This document shows, piece by piece, positions 1 to 14,000 of a stretch of DNA of 64,000 nt. The notes below the pieces were generated by a model. That model was not told the DNA's origin. It saw only the letters and a program-made list of their open reading frames with translations, and made no database searches. Source of the DNA: Rhynchosporium graminicola (lineage: Eukaryota; Ascomycota; Leotiomycetes; Helotiales; Ploettnerulaceae); assembly GCA_900074885.1 (NCBI GenBank), contig FJUW01000093.1:30338-94337 (forward strand), in the 5' to 3' direction. The translations under genes were made by a program, and so were the position numbers. How positions within the stretch are numbered: the stretch's first letter is position 1; every line of letters starts with the position of its first letter.

Positions 1-188
1 GAGGGAGAGTACTCCTTACTCTTATTATATCTCTATACCTTAATTTTACGGTAATACTATATTTCGGCTAGTTTAATTAGTTTCTAATTAGCTAGGAAAG
101 CGTCCGACTTCTTAGAGTAGGTAAAGGCCCACTTTCTAATCGAATAAGCGCAAGAGAAGATAGAAGCGTAAGAGTAACTATTAAAACC
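1..188 (-). pseudogene. Copia-B integrase core remnant (RIP-degraded)
   Basis: Read on the minus strand this stretch gives a Copia-type integrase segment with the series W-A-F-T-Y-S-K-K-S-D-A-F and, after a stop-broken stretch, K-I-K-V near the position of the usual LRSDNGGEY box. Stops replace W/Q codons, as RIP does. The 5-bp CTTAG at 189-193 is repeated at 15257-15261, so this piece continues at 15262 once Copia-A is removed. The rest of the element (RT, 3' LTR) lies left of the window. Family assignment is by recognised motif only. Confidence 0.7.
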
Positions 189-193
189 CTTAG

Positions 194-386
194 TGTTAGT
201 ATCACTCTGTCGTAGTACGTATAATCAAGTAGTCTGCGTGAGCCAAAGTATAGTAGTAATAGTAGTAGTATTATCTGTTGTATCGTGGCTGGCTTTCCTA
301 GTTAGTTAAGACTCCGTAAGGGAGATATATCTAGCCGGCTAAACCCCGGTGCAGATACTCGACTAACACGTGACTATAGACTAATA
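194..386 (-). repeat. Copia-A LTR, left (3' LTR of element)
   Basis: 193 bp, begins TGTTAGTATCAC and ends ACTAATA, which is the RIPed form of a TG...CA terminus (inverted TGTTAG / CTAACA). It matches 15064-15256 over its full length, the differences being mostly transitions. Confidence 0.9.
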
Positions 387-2129
387 CTAGGAGTACTTAA
401 AAGTAGCTCTAAACTTTCTACTTCTCCGTATGAAAGTAACGCTTTTTACTTTCTAATAAGAGTAGTACTATAGTACTACTCGTGCAGAAGTATTATATAG
501 TATATAGGTTTCCATATGATCAGGTCTAAAGATTCTGCTTAAAAGATAACTAAACTAAACGCCTTATAGGCTCTCTTCCGGCTTCAAGTTATCCAAATTC
601 CCTCTATCTACTTATTCCATAGGCTTAATAACTAATTAATTCGTATGTAATAGCTCCTTTAGAGCTCTATTGCAATATATCTTAGTTATCGTATCCGTAG
701 GGTTATCTAGCCCTGCTACTCAAATCACCTCTGATATCTCTTTTCTTTTGTACGCCTAATATAGATATATAAGGTTAATTATTAATCTCTTCTCTCTTAT
801 AGTATTAAGTCGTACTACGTAGTCGTATAAAGACTTAGAATCAGTAACTATAACTAAAGGTAGTACTATGATCTTTATGATCTATTCGATAGTAGTCTTA
901 ATAGTACTAGCTATATTAAAACCTTCTGATATAGTATATAGTTCAGAGGCTAGTATAGATCTAGTAACTCTCTTATAGTAGACCGAAGACTAGTGAATAA
1001 CGTTTACCTTATTATATTTATCTATAAGTATATAAACGTAGCTAATTTAAGAGTAGAAGTCTTTTAAATTAGTAAATGAACTATTAGTAAATACGACGAG
1101 TTTCAGAGACTCCTTATCTAATTTAACGTATTAAAGAATTTTGCTATAGTTAAGCTTTTACTATAAGATTCTCTTGTTTAAGAGCTTAAAGTCTTTCTCT
1201 ATCGGATTTATAGTTTATATAGTAAAAGAGATATTAAATAATACTTCTAGCTGAGAAATAGTTACTAGGTATAAACCTCTAGTTCTCTAGGCGGCAAATT
1301 GCTCGATTTGGGTAAGACCTTATCGTATACTTCCACGGGAGTTAGTGAGATTAACTAGTTCTTTCTTAATTATTCTTAGCGTCTTATTATACAATTATTA
1401 AGATAATCGAATAGAGCTATTAGTTTCTAAGGTAATATGACCTCTATTAAAGTCAATTAGGTATGAAGTAGTTAATTACTCTCTCTCGTTCGACTTAAAC
1501 CTAGCCTTCTATAGCTCTCTTTCTTCTGCGTTTATAAAGGTCTTATTACCGATAAAGAAGGTATTATTAATCTAAAGACTAAGAGCTTCTATACTAGCTT
1601 TATTACCTGAAATAGATAGTAGATACGTGTCGAACGTTAATAGTACTATATAGAGCTTCTTAATCTTATATCTATAGTATATACCGAACTAATAGTTCGC
1701 TGACTCTGATATACTATATATAGGCCTAACGTACCGCAAAAACCAATATAGCTAAGTCAGAATCTCCTTTAGAGGGCGCACGAAGAAGTCACGTATTAGG
1801 TATAATATAGACTGAGTATAAGCTTATGTAATATTATAGCTATATACCTTAAACTTAAGGTGCATAACTACGTATACTAGTAGTAGTTATTAGCTGACTC
1901 GTTGAATAGTTAGTAACGTAGTAAGTACTTAGTTCTTTCTAGAGTCGTTATACGCTTATATAACTAGTCTAGACTTCTCGTAGGCTTTCTATATACCCTT
2001 AAGTTTAGTCTGGTCGATAAATTTAGTATTAAAAACCCTAGCTCCAGCTAGTAATTCGTCTTTATAGACTAATTCAAAGATCCCTATAGCGATTAGACAA
2101 TTAATCTCCTTACGTCTTAACGTAGCGTA
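387..2129 (-). pseudogene. Copia-A reverse transcriptase and RNase H remnant
   Basis: On the minus strand, just below 2129, the broken frame reads the start of a Copia RT: a segment like I-G-I-F-E-L-V, then R-V-F-N-T-K-F-I-D, then K-S-R-L-V-I, an AYND motif, and T-I-Q-R-V. This is the conserved opening of fungal Copia RT domains. The YVDD region and the RNase H part must lie lower in this interval but are too degraded to delimit. The coding part is separated from its integrase (11003 onward) by Gypsy-A. Confidence 0.75.
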
Positions 2130-2134
2130 TTAAG

Positions 2135-2402
2135 TGTAACGACACAAGACTTAAGGCGGTATATAAGTAAGGATAAACAAGTAGGGAGGCTAAGAGCGAT
2201 CTTATATAGTCTACTACGAAGAAAACAAAAAGATAAGGAAGGAAGAAGAAGAGAGATAAAGTATAAGGCACCTTATATATATATACCGGTACTAGTCCGA
2301 TATTATACCGGGTCGGATACTAGTTCTACCGGGATACCTATGAACTTAGGCCTTATTATCTATCTTTCTTCTTATATGATATTCAGGTAAGCTATTATCA
2401 TA
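2135..2402 (-). repeat. Gypsy-A LTR, left (3' LTR of element)
   Basis: 268 bp, starts TGTAACGACACAAG and ends TATCATA (originally GTCACA). It equals the right LTR in length, with mostly RIP-type transitions between them. This left copy keeps the TG terminus that the right copy has lost. Confidence 0.9.
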
Positions 2403-3229
2403 TTACCCTCCCCTTAAGAAGAGCTTAACCCTAAGCTCGGAAGGTTATAGTTTATACTAGAATTAGTCTTTATTATAACTATTTTCGTCGATATTCGCGT
2501 AATAAGCGCTAGCTACTCTTTAGTAGTAGTAAATTCTTTATTAGGTTCTAACTAGTTATATCGCTATAATAGTACTATATTAGTTATAGCTTCTAAATCG
2601 GGCGGTAAGTAGTATTTACTTTATTTATTTGTAATAGGAGTCGAGTTTAAGTAGAGCGTAGAGTATATAAAGGAAAAGGTTTATTAATATTAGAGCTTTT
2701 CCTTTTTAACTGCGATAACTACTTTAACTTATAAATTTATTCTCCTTAGACTATAATATAGCTTCCGGAGTAGGTATTATTACTAACTACTATAATAGTC
2801 TACTATAATCTTATATATTAATCGACTTAATTAACTCTTCTCTTAATATAAGTAAGTTTCCTATCTTAGTTTTAGGGATAGTCCTTAAGTGCGATACAAG
2901 AGTTTCATAGATCTATAACGCTAACTCCTATAGTGCTTTTACTAGTTCCTACCGGTACTCTTTCAGTAGCGTATCGTATATATTACTTATAGTATATTCG
3001 CGCTTTCCTTAAGATAAAGTATAATAATACTCTTATTTTAGAACTCTTATACTTATTTAATAAGCTTAACTCTAAGCTTTATAAGTATTATTCGGTATTA
3101 AAGAGTAGTTGCGAGCCTATAGGTTACTTAAACCTAAACGTAAGTATATATACTAACGTGTTATAGTTACCTGATTATATTAATATAAAGTATACTATTT
3201 TATCCGGGTTACTTCTTAGTAGTAAAGCT

Positions 3230-4398
3230 AAAGACGCGGAGCTGAATCAGGGCGGTATTATAGCTACTTATAAGGCGATTAATCGGATCTATTATCTTAC
3301 GAAATCTACTACTCCTATTATTACGTTAGAGATTACTACTATATAATTAGTAGAGATTTAAGCTTTAAGGCGTTCTATAGAGAAAGTATTTAAGGAGTTA
3401 GAGTTTATTAAAGTAGTAAGTTAAGATCTTGAATCCTTAGATATTAGTATAATACTAATATAATATAGGATCTAGATCTTTTAATAGTAGATTCGGCGAA
3501 GTCTAAGTTAATAATATAAATAGTATTAAAGTAGATAAAAGAGTTAAATAGTATTATATAGGAATTTATAAAGAAAGCTATATTTAAAGCTATAATATCT
3601 AATACTAAGGGAAAGAGGAATTTACTTTCTAGTTCAGAGATAGTATCGGATCTAGATACTCTCGGACTTTCTCTAAAGAAGAAACCTCGTAGGATTAGCT
3701 ATTATACTTAGTCTACTACTAGGGCTATATTAGTAGATTTAAGTAAGGAGTTAGATATAGTAGTTCCGGTTCTAGATATTCCAGATTTACTAGAAGCTCC
3801 GGAGAACTTAGGGNAAAGACGCGGAGCTGAATCAGGGCGGTATTATAGCTACTTATAAGGCGATTAATCGGATCTATTATCTTACGAAATCTACTACTCC
3901 TATTATTACGTTAGAGATTACTACTATATAATTAGTAGAGATTTAAGCTTTAAGGCGTTCTATAGAGAAAGTATTTAAGGAGTTAGAGTTTATTAAAGTA
4001 GTAAGTTAAGATCTTGAATCCTTAGATATTAGTATAATACTAATATAATATAGGATCTAGATCTTTTAATAGTAGATTCGGCGAAGTCTAAGTTAATAAT
4101 ATAAATAGTATTAAAGTAGATAAAAGAGTTAAATAGTATTATATAGGAATTTATAAAGAAAGCTATATTTAAAGCTATAATATCTAATACTAAGGGAAAG
4201 AGGAATTTACTTTCTAGTTCAGAGATAGTATCGGATCTAGATACTCTCGGACTTTCTCTAAAGAAGAAACCTCGTAGGATTAGCTATTATACTTAGTCTA
4301 CTACTAGGGCTATATTAGTAGATTTAAGTAAGGAGTTAGATATAGTAGTTCCGGTTCTAGATATTCCAGATTTACTAGAAGCTCTAGAGAAATTAGGA
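3230..4398. repeat. Direct duplication (about 584 bp) around a single N at 3814
   Basis: Sequence 3230-3813 is repeated at 3815-about 4398 with offset 585; copies diverge only in the last 20 or so bases before the N. A lone N at the junction suggests two contig ends that overlap but were not merged. Confidence 0.85.
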
Positions 4399-6589
4399 AA
4401 GAAAATTAGTAAAATAAAGATAGTTAAAGAAGTAGAGTTTTAGATATAGTATTATTATAGAGTATAATCAGGGGATTATTCTTAGTAATAAATTCTAATA
4501 CTAGTAATTATAATAGCTTATTATCCTCTAAGTAATTATAGTTATCTATTCCGTTTTCTTAAGCTTTAATCTACTAATCTAGTTTACGTAAAGGTCTAGG
4601 TTTACTTAGGTTAGTAGTATAGAAGTCTCTAAGCTTATACGGAGTACTTATTAAGTTAGAAGCGTTATACTAAGTTAGGTCCGAGTCGTAGCTTAGCTAG
4701 CTAACTTAATACTTTAGATTACCTCTTAGGAGCTATATAGTAAGTATATCTTATAACTCTTACTCTTCTTAAGTAGCGATAACCTCCGGGGGTAGGTTTT
4801 ATAACTCTTAGCCTAGTAATAAGTCGTCCGAGTCCTTAAAGAGTAATTCAGGAGCGAATATATTATAAATAGAAGATCCTCGGAGTAAATCTAGCTTATA
4901 GGAGTATCTGATCTTAGCTAAGACTTAGTATAGTCCTACTTAGAGACTAGATAGCTTCTTACTTAGCTAGTGATTCTTAAGGTTCCTTATGGAGAGAAAT
5001 ACCTTATTTTTAACTTCTTAGTCGATATTACGCCGTTTCGAGTCAGTTATAGCGCTTATCTTATACTAAGTAGCTAGTATATTAGCTTTTATAATCTTAA
5101 TAGCAGATTTAGTATATTTAGCTAGGGATTTAGTATTAGTATAATTAAGCTTCTCTTATAGTATCGATCCGATAGGTTACTTCTAGTCCTAGCTATTCTA
5201 TCGTAGTATATTATATTTAAGGGTATATAGCGCTATACTAATAGAATCGTAAGGTAAGGTTACTTAAGCGCGGTCTATTATTAGTAGTAGTTCGCTCTAG
5301 TTACTCTAATAGTAATTAATAAAAGGTCTAAAGCGTTAGTTAATATAATAATTAATAATCTCTATTTATCTATTAGTTTACTAGTAGAAAGAGGTAGAGA
5401 GCTTAACCTTAACTCTAATTATATAGTAAAACTCTTACTAGAAGGATAAGACTAGCTAAGCTCCTTAGTAAGATATAATTAACTTAAAAGTATATCCGAA
5501 ATAATATATCTATTAGATAAATAATATCGCTATCCTATAAGTATTAATATTATAGTAGTATAATATCGATATAGAGTCTTTCCCTAGGCAGTCGATAAAT
5601 ACTAATATCTTATTAAATCCTTAGTTATCGAGCGGGAAGTTCTTAAAATCTATAGCTAGGTACTATATAAAGTAGCTAAGTACTAGTAATAAGTAGAGGA
5701 ATCCTTACTATTTTATCTGTTTCGGATAAGAGTATTAATAAGGGCAGTAATTATAAGTATACTATTTTATATCTAATATAAGTCCTTTCTAATAGTAATA
5801 GGTAGAAATTATTTTAGCGGTCTTACGAGCGTTTAGATAAGCGGAAGAAACTTAATCGTAGATTTCGCTAATTAAATAAGTATATAGTAGGGTATAGCGT
5901 TATACGTATAGATGACTATTATAAAGTAGTAAACTATTATTAATAGTATAGCTATCTCCTAATATATGTCGTTCCTTAGAGAATAATTCTTAGTTAAATT
6001 AGTATAGTTTCTCGATTAAATTAAAAGAATTATATATAAGTTCTAGTAATATATTAGTCTCTAGTGATATTAAATATATATAACTAATTTAATCGATATA
6101 ATACTCCGCTAGTTCTGCGTTAATCCTAAGGTCTAAGTAGTTTAAAAGTAATAAAACCCGAGATTTATTATCTTATTTCTATTATTCCTATATCCTTAGA
6201 TCTTATTTCTTATAGCTAAGGATATTAGCTTTAGCGTTATCTTTACTAAGTATATATATAATTTAAAAGTTGAATTCGGAAAGGAATTCTATTTATCTAG
6301 CTTATTTACTAGTTAGGACTTTAGTAGTTATAAAGTATTCTAAGGATCGATAGTCCGTATATACGCTAGTATAATATCGTAGTAATATAAGTTCCGGTCT
6401 CTATTTCCGGAAAGACTTAATAATAGTATATAGCTCCTTATTATAGATCTTCTAGTTTAGTTCATATCTATTAAGAATATAGAAATAGAATCTAATTAGA
6501 TACTACTAGTTATCTTTATATAATTAGGAGATAACTCTAGCTATTATACTATTAGAGGTATTAGTTTCTAGTTTAGTTTATAATTTAGG

Positions 6590-7590
6590 GTCGAAATAGT
6601 ATAGTTTCTGTACTAATAGTAGCTATTAATATAAATCGTCGAAAGACTTCTTATAATCATTAGTAAAATTCTATAGTACTATAGGCTAAGTAAGTACTAA
6701 GAGAGGTTTAGCGATAAGGCCGAAATTCCGAATAAATTAATAGTAGAACCTATAGAATCCTAGGAAGGATTTCATAGCTATTACTATTTCGGGGTACTTC
6801 AAGTCTATTAATAATACTACTTTCTCGGGATCTAGCTCGATTCTATTAATAGTAATAATATATCTAAGGTATTTAGTCCGAGTAATATAGAATTCGCTTT
6901 TCTTAATATCTACTTAGAGTCTAATATCTATTAAGTATTATAATACTAATTTAATATATTCCTTATATTCCTAGAGCGTTTCCGAGTATATAAGAATATT
7001 ATCTAAGTAAGCTATATAGAAATTATCTAAGTAGTCTAATAGTATATTATTTATATATCGCTAGTATATACTAAGTCTATTATAGAGCCNGTCGAAATAG
7101 TATAGTTTCTATACTAATAGTAGCTATTAATATAAATCGTTAAAGGACTTCTTATAATTGTTAGTGAAATTCTATAGTACTATAGGCCGAGTAAGTACTA
7201 AGAGAGGTTTAGCGATAAGGCCGAAATTCCGAATAAATTAATAGTAGAACCTATAGAATCCTAGGAAGGATTTCATAGCTATTACTATTTCGGGGTACTT
7301 CAAGTCTATTAATAATACTACTTTCTCGGGATCTAGCTCGATTCTATTAATAGTAATAATATATCTAAGGTATTTAGTCCGAGTAATATAGAATTCGCTT
7401 TTCTTAATATCTACTTAGAGTCTAATATCTATTAAGTATTATAATACTAATTTAATATATTCCTTATATTCCTAGAGCGTTTCCGAGTATATAAGAATAT
7501 TATCTAAGTAAGCTATATAGAAATTATCTAAGTAGTCTAATAGTATATTATTTATATATCGCTAGTATATACTAAGTCTATTATAGAGCC
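6590..7590. repeat. Direct duplication (500 bp) around a single N at 7090
   Basis: 6590-7089 and 7091-7590 match at offset 501 with a handful of transition differences clustered near the start. The duplicated part covers the Gypsy-A RT active site. Confidence 0.88.
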
Positions 7591-10500
7591 CGAAAGGTAA
7601 TACTTTATATTTATAAGATCTGAAGTAAGTTCGGAAGGTAATATACTCTTCGGATTCGGGGTCTATATAGATATAGTTAAATACTACCCGGATATCTAGT
7701 TTAGTAAAGATTATTACTTTAGATATATAAGTTAAGAGCTTATCGATCTTAAGTATTAAGTAGGAATCCTTTCGAGTAATCGTATTAAGCTTATAATAGT
7801 CGATATAGAAGCGTAATCCTCTATCGGCTTTCTTAATAAATAATATAAGTAATATAAAGGGACTTTAGCTAGATTCTATAAATCCCTTATCTAAGTTCTC
7901 TATAAAGTACTCCTTAGTTACTTATAGTTCGTCTATAGATTACTAATATAAGAGCGAATATATATTAAGTAATAGTTCTTCTAAGATAATTCTATAATTA
8001 TATAAGCGATAAGGCAGAAGAATATTAGAATCCCGCTTAGAAAAGGCTTTCTTAAGAGTATAGTACTATTCTAGTAGCTTTTTAGCTATAAGTTATTCGG
8101 TATTAGGATCCTTAGGAGAGTCGCTATTTAGATAGTCTTATAAGAGGCAGTTTATCTCGTAGATACTAATAAAGAATAATTCGGAACTTTTATATTTTAT
8201 ATTAAAGTAAAAAGCTATAGTACTAATTTAGTAAATTAGAACTAGTTTCTAGATCCTTAGAGGTTAAGAGGAGCACTTATAGTAAGGTTTCGGCGTAAGT
8301 ACTTTTCTTAATAAAGTCGGAATAGAAAAGGGTTCGGATTCCTTAGTAATAAGCGGAAATAAATTAAAAGATAAGGATAATATATTAATATATTATATTA
8401 CTACTATTTAGTATAATTAGCGTTAGTTTAGCTAGTTTATAGCCGAGTCCCGCGCGTTAGTATCGATTTAATAAGATCGATTAATACTAAGTTTATAAGG
8501 TAATAGAGTTATAATTATCTCCTTATCGTATTAAAAGGTAGCTAGATAGCGTTCCGACTATAGTAGCTTATAGTAGAGCGTATCTAGCTTAACTTGAAAT
8601 CGTCGTATCTATTTAATACTAATAATTATATCTTATTATCCTAAATCGAGGAGAATAAAAAAGTAGTTATAAATACGCTTACTATTAATAGAAAAGTATA
8701 AATATATAAAATAGGTAATATAAGTTCTAATAGACTATTAGAAACTACGTATTAGAATAGAATAAAATAGTAGCTTGATTTTAATACTAAGGGCTCCCGA
8801 TAGTTATCCGGTAAGAGTGCGATTAATAAATAGATAACTATTCGCTCCGGTATTAATTAGGCTATTTATAGAGACCCCTAGCCTATTTATACTAACTATA
8901 GTTAAGTATATAAATTACTTATCTCTTATTAGAGAGTTAAAGTTAAGATTAGAGAGATTGTATCTATATAGACTTAGAAAGGAGTTTTTACTTAAGCCTT
9001 ATTATTTCCCTCTAGTATTAGTCTAGATTCGGAGGGTATATCTTCTACTGCTTCTTTAGCTACTCTCTTCTCTTCCGGAAATTTATTAATTAATTAAACC
9101 TTAAGTAGGTTAAGGTAATCTAGCTTAATATAACTGAGCTATCTATAACTATAATACTTAAGGGGTTCTCCGGTCGAGGTAGTAGGGCGTTTTAGCGCGG
9201 AGGGAGTACTAGCTTATACCGGGATAGAAGTACGTATATATAATACGGGAGTAGTTTATTAAGAAGCTAAGCTTAAGGACTAGTAAGAGGTAGAACTAGT
9301 AGTAGTTATAGTAGTAATAGTAGGCTTATAGTACTATACTTAGGTAATAGCTTTCTCGGGATAGGTATATTCTGAGTTATAGTAATACTTAGTATTAAAA
9401 GAAAGTAAAGATCTAATTATAGAAGCGTAGTTCTTATTCTATATTAGTTTAATAATAAGAGTTAAAGCGCTTAAGAATAATATAATCTTATCCTATATAT
9501 AGAAGAACTACTCCTTCTTTTTAACTTTACCTTAGATAGTAGCGCTTTGAAATCGATTATAAAACTCGGTGAAAGTCTCGCGTATATAACCGAGTTATTA
9601 TATTTCTAAGTAGTAGAAAATATTATAGTAATTATCTTCCTTTAAACTAGTAAGAAAGTTCTCCTCTAATAAGAAGATTATTTTATTACTAGTTTTAAAC
9701 TTATTAGTAAGGTACTAAAGTATAAGATACTCCTTAGCTAATCTAGTAACTAGCTCCTATACGAGAACGCGCTAAGAGAAGTTCATAGGGTAATAGTCAG
9801 CGTTTATAGCTAGCTAGTCTCGTATCGATACTCTTTATTAGAGGAAAGTAGAGTCTGATCTATTATCTAGGGGCAGGATCTTCTTAGTAAGATAAGACTT
9901 CCTAAGGCGTGATTCTACTGATTCGGCGCCGGGAGAAAGAGATAGTTTATTAGGAATAGTATCTTCTCTCTTAGTATTACGTATTAGAATAGAGTTTATT
10001 AGCTTATTAAACTCTAGAATACGCGGAGATTATAGTATTAGTTCTAATAGGAGAGTCGAAGATAAGTAAGGGACCCTTATAAGGAACTTATCTTATACGG
10101 AGATTAGTCTATCTATAGTATCTTCTAGAGAGTTATTCTTTTCCTCCTAGTCCGCTAATTATTATAAGAGGGAATAGATCAGGTTCGAGTTACTTATAGT
10201 AATAAAAGTACTTAGCGATTATACTCCTAGTGAATTTCGCTTTTATTTTCCTTTCCCTCTTAGTTAGTATTTCCTTAATAAAGTATTAATATTCTCTAGG
10301 GTAAGAGACGTTTAGGGTAAGGAAAGGTATAATAGATTAAGTTCGGAAGTAGAGTAAGAGGGATCGCGTTAAGTTCCTCTAGAACTAGAGGAGTCTCTAG
10401 TTTATTAGTTAAGAGTTATAATAGTAGCTTAAAAAAAAGTATATTAGAGCTATTTTAGCGGCGATATATAGAAATTAAAGTTCTAGGGTATTTATTATAT

Positions 10501-10729
10501 TTTCTTTAAAATCTATCTATAATTCCTTTATACTAAGGGAGTTATTAAAAGAGTATTAGCGAAAACCTCCTTTATTATACTATTTATAATAAGCTAAATT
10601 AAACCCTAATTTATAGTTATCCGAGAGATCTCTAGTATCTTAGCTATATATAAGTAGTTATCGAATGACTAACTTAGTAGTAAGATATTATAGTAAGCTA
10701 TCTCTAGTTATCTTAATCTTTTTATTTAA

Positions 10730-10997
10730 TATAATAATATAAGACTTAAAGTAATATATAAGTAAGGATAAATAAGTAGGGAGGCTAAGAGCGATCTTAT
10801 ATAGTTTACTACGAAGAAAACAAAAAGATAAGAAAAGAAGAAGAAGAGAGATAGAGTATAAGGCATCTTATATATATATACTAGTACTAGTCCGATATTA
10901 TACCGGGTCAGATACTAGTTCTGCCGGGATACCTATGAACTTGGGCCCTATTATCTATCCTTCTTCTCATATGATATTCAGGTGAGCTATCGTCATA
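10730..10997 (-). repeat. Gypsy-A LTR, right (5' LTR of element)
   Basis: 268 bp, partner of 2135-2402. Its outer TGTAACGACAC reads TATAATAATAT here: a clear run of C-to-T and G-to-A changes. It is followed by TSD TTAAG at 10998-11002. Confidence 0.9.
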
Positions 10998-11002
10998 TTA
11001 AG

Positions 11003-14000
11003 GTTCTATTACTAGGAAACTAATAAATAATTCGTTATCGTCTCTGAATCGAATTAGCTTTCGTCGATCTCGATAAGGTTGCTTCTTTAGTACTAGTATA
11101 GATCGATTTGACTTAGTAGTACTAAGTGATAATAAGAGTATAATTTCAGGTAAAATACTATCTAGTTCGTTAGAATCGATTTCTTCTTCGTACTATAGTT
11201 TAATCGACGTAGAGCGAAAGGTCGTTAGTCTACTATCGATTTCTATTATATAGTTCTCTCTATCTATAGAAATAAGTAGCTAAGGTCTATCCTAGAAGCT
11301 TTTCTCTCTCTAAACTAGTACTAGAGAGTTCTATGGAAAGTCTCTTATTACTATAGAACTAGGTCTATTCCGAGTATTCAGGGCGTTATTAACTTGCTGA
11401 CGACTCTATAGCTTACGAATCTCTTCTATAGCTTTATGAAGTGCAGTAGCTCGTTAAGAGACTGATAATAAAGGGGCGTCTATCTCTACTATTCTGGGGT
11501 ATGCTCTAAATACTAGTAAAATAGGTATAATTCTACTAGGTCTAGAAATATAGTTAATTACGTGGAATACTATCTGTAGTACTATATCTTAACTAAGGTA
11601 TAGTAACTCCTTCCGAATTATTATATAAGCTCTCTTTAGAGGGCCGTAGTATCTCTCTACCTTGCTAATAGAGTAGTGAGCCTCTATAGGTATAACTTTG
11701 ACTATAGAACCCTCTATCTTAGTACTCTATACGAATTCCTTTGACTTAAATTGCGTACTTACGTCTATAATAATAAAATCAGGTAGTCTAAGGTAGGTAT
11801 CTATCTATACCTGCTTAAATCGGTTCTATATATACTTTGCAGATATATTAGTAAGAAAACCTCTGTTCTGGAAGGTAGTACCTTGATCGATTATATATAA
11901 GACTTATCGACCGTCTAGTTATATGATATCGATCACGACTTCGTAATTGAAGTGTTTATTATTAGTATTATAGAGCTTGAATTTAAATCTGCCTAGTAAT
12001 CTTTCGTATAGCTAGTAGTACTTACAGAGCTTAGTAAGCTCCTTTAGTACCCCTGAGTTATACTTATGACCGGCCTATTATAGTAAATCTTCTAGCTTTC
12101 TTACTAAGGGGTATCCGAATCGGTAGTAAAGTCGACGTAAATCTGTCTCTGTAAATACTCTTATATTTAATTAGAAACACTCTGTAATATACGTCTTAAG
12201 TAACTCCTTCTAAAGTAAGAAGAGGTAGCCGAATCTCCGTACTACTAGTATATCTCCTTATAGCGTGACGAGAATATTGCGAAGATTATCTAATATAACC
12301 CTGAGCTTATCTATATCGTCTAAATAGAGTAGAAACGGGGTATCTATAGCTATAACCTCAAATTAGATCTTTTTAATTAGAGAAGATATATTTATTATAC
12401 TAATAGAAGTAGCTTTACTAATACCGAATTTGATATTTATTCCACGGGAAGGCAAGAGTTCAGCCTTATATAGAGCCTTATAAGCTTCGTATTAACCTTT
12501 ACCTATTATAGATACTTTTATTACTCTAGTATTAATTATAATTCTATAGAAAACTAACGAATTATATCGGGGGCTGCTTATTATCGTCTCTACGGTCCGG
12601 TCCTCTTCCGTAGCTTCTTCGGCAGTGTCTATTAGGTGCTTAAAAGCTATATTTACTAGGGTTTCTATTATTAGCTATACGGCTTCTACTGAGATAGGTC
12701 CTATAGAAGTTATAAATAGAGCTTTCGGCTTTTCGTTATCGGAATCGTAGTCTATATCGCTCCCGGCTTCGCATGAGGTAAAGGTAGTAGCTATATACTT
12801 ATCTTCTATACTTTCGTACTCTGCGACGTATTATTTATATACTTTCTTAAAGACTCTTTCAAAGTTACTTTTAAACTTAGAAGAGTTCTTCGCCTTGAAC
12901 TTCTTCTTAGCTTTCTCTCTTTCTTCTATTATATAGTCGAAAGATATATAATCCGTAGTATTATATACTTAGTACTTCTTAGTGTTACTTTCCTTATCTA
13001 GCGTATTTATCTTTTTCTCTTCTTATATTCTGAATCGCCCTTTACTATCTCTCTTCTTCTTCTCTCTATATACTTATCCTTTATCGGAATCGCTTCGGAA
13101 TTTTCGATTAGTATAGAAGGTAGTACTAGTTGCAGGGTATACGTGTTCGTAGTTGACGATAGAGGTTCTGATAGAAGTAATCGTCTTTTCAGTAGAAGTT
13201 ATAAGTTGAGCTAGAGTAATTTAGTAAGCTTCCGAGCTTTAGTAGGTAGTAATAATCTTATTTATAACGAATTTCTTATAGCGTAATTCAAAGGGTATAC
13301 TATGATATAGCTCTCTAATCTATATAGAGAGTATATTAAAGCACTCTGAAGTTGTCTTTCTAGGGTTCTTTTCCTTAATCGATTCAAGAGTAAGAAGATT
13401 CTATATAGTTAGAGAGGATCTGCTAAACTCCTCGCTCTTAAACTGATCTATTATATTCTTTAGTATAGTATCGAATTTAATAATTAGAGAGGTTCTAGGG
13501 ATACTATTCAGACTATAATAGTAGTATTAGAGAGTAGCGCCTTTTAGTATTAATAGAAACGCCTTACTATACTCCTCCGGTGGAATCTCAGCTCTTAAGT
13601 AGGCGTTATAGAATATTCTGACCTTACTACTAAAGCTATCTCTATCTCCCTTGAATTTTATCTCTTCTGGAAATATACGAGAGAAGCTAGCGATCTCCTT
13701 TCTATATGACTTCTCCTTCTTCTTTTATATCATATTATAGTACTCTCCCTCTTCTCCTCTAACTCCTTAGTAGCTTTCTTCTTCTTCTTCTCCTCCTCCT
13801 TAGTAGCCTTCTTCTCCTTCTTAGTAGCTTTCTTCTCCTCTAGCTCCTCCTTCTCTACTCCCTGTATTCTTCGGTATACGCTTTCTATAGTATCGCTGCT
13901 CTTCTCTATTCTGCTCAGAGGAGGTCTCTTTATATTATACTCCTTCGGTAGAATCTCGGTCGTATTATAGAGGTTCGTAGTATTCTTTATTAAAGTCGAA

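Larger units (their letters stand above)
2403..10729 (-). pseudogene. Gypsy-A gag-pol remnant
   Basis: Minus-strand reading around 7.8 kb gives G-L-R-F-Y-I-D-Y-Y-K-L-N followed by T-I-T-R-K-D, the RT fingers of Gypsy elements. The active-site motif appears as A-Y-L-D-N-I-L-I-Y-S near 6993-7020 and again near 7494-7521 because of the local duplication. The second D of YLDD is N in both, a G-to-A change. An integrase C-terminal-like stretch precedes about 5.0 kb. Stops are frequent throughout, so the element cannot make protein. Confidence 0.8.
2135..10997 (-). mobile_element. Gypsy-A LTR retrotransposon, minus strand, nested in Copia-A
   Basis: Two 268-bp LTRs (2135-2402, 10730-10997) and a TTAAG target duplication (2130-2134, 10998-11002) define the element. 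The polypurine tract reads AAGGGGAGGGTAA on the minus strand directly beside the left LTR, so transcription runs right to left. Gag is expected near 9.3-10.6 kb, RT/RNase H about 6.3-8.4 kb, integrase 4.5-6 kb. Two single-N joins inside it (3814, 7090) carry duplicated flanks, so the real length is about 1.09 kb less, near 7.8 kb. No frame is intact. Confidence 0.88.
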
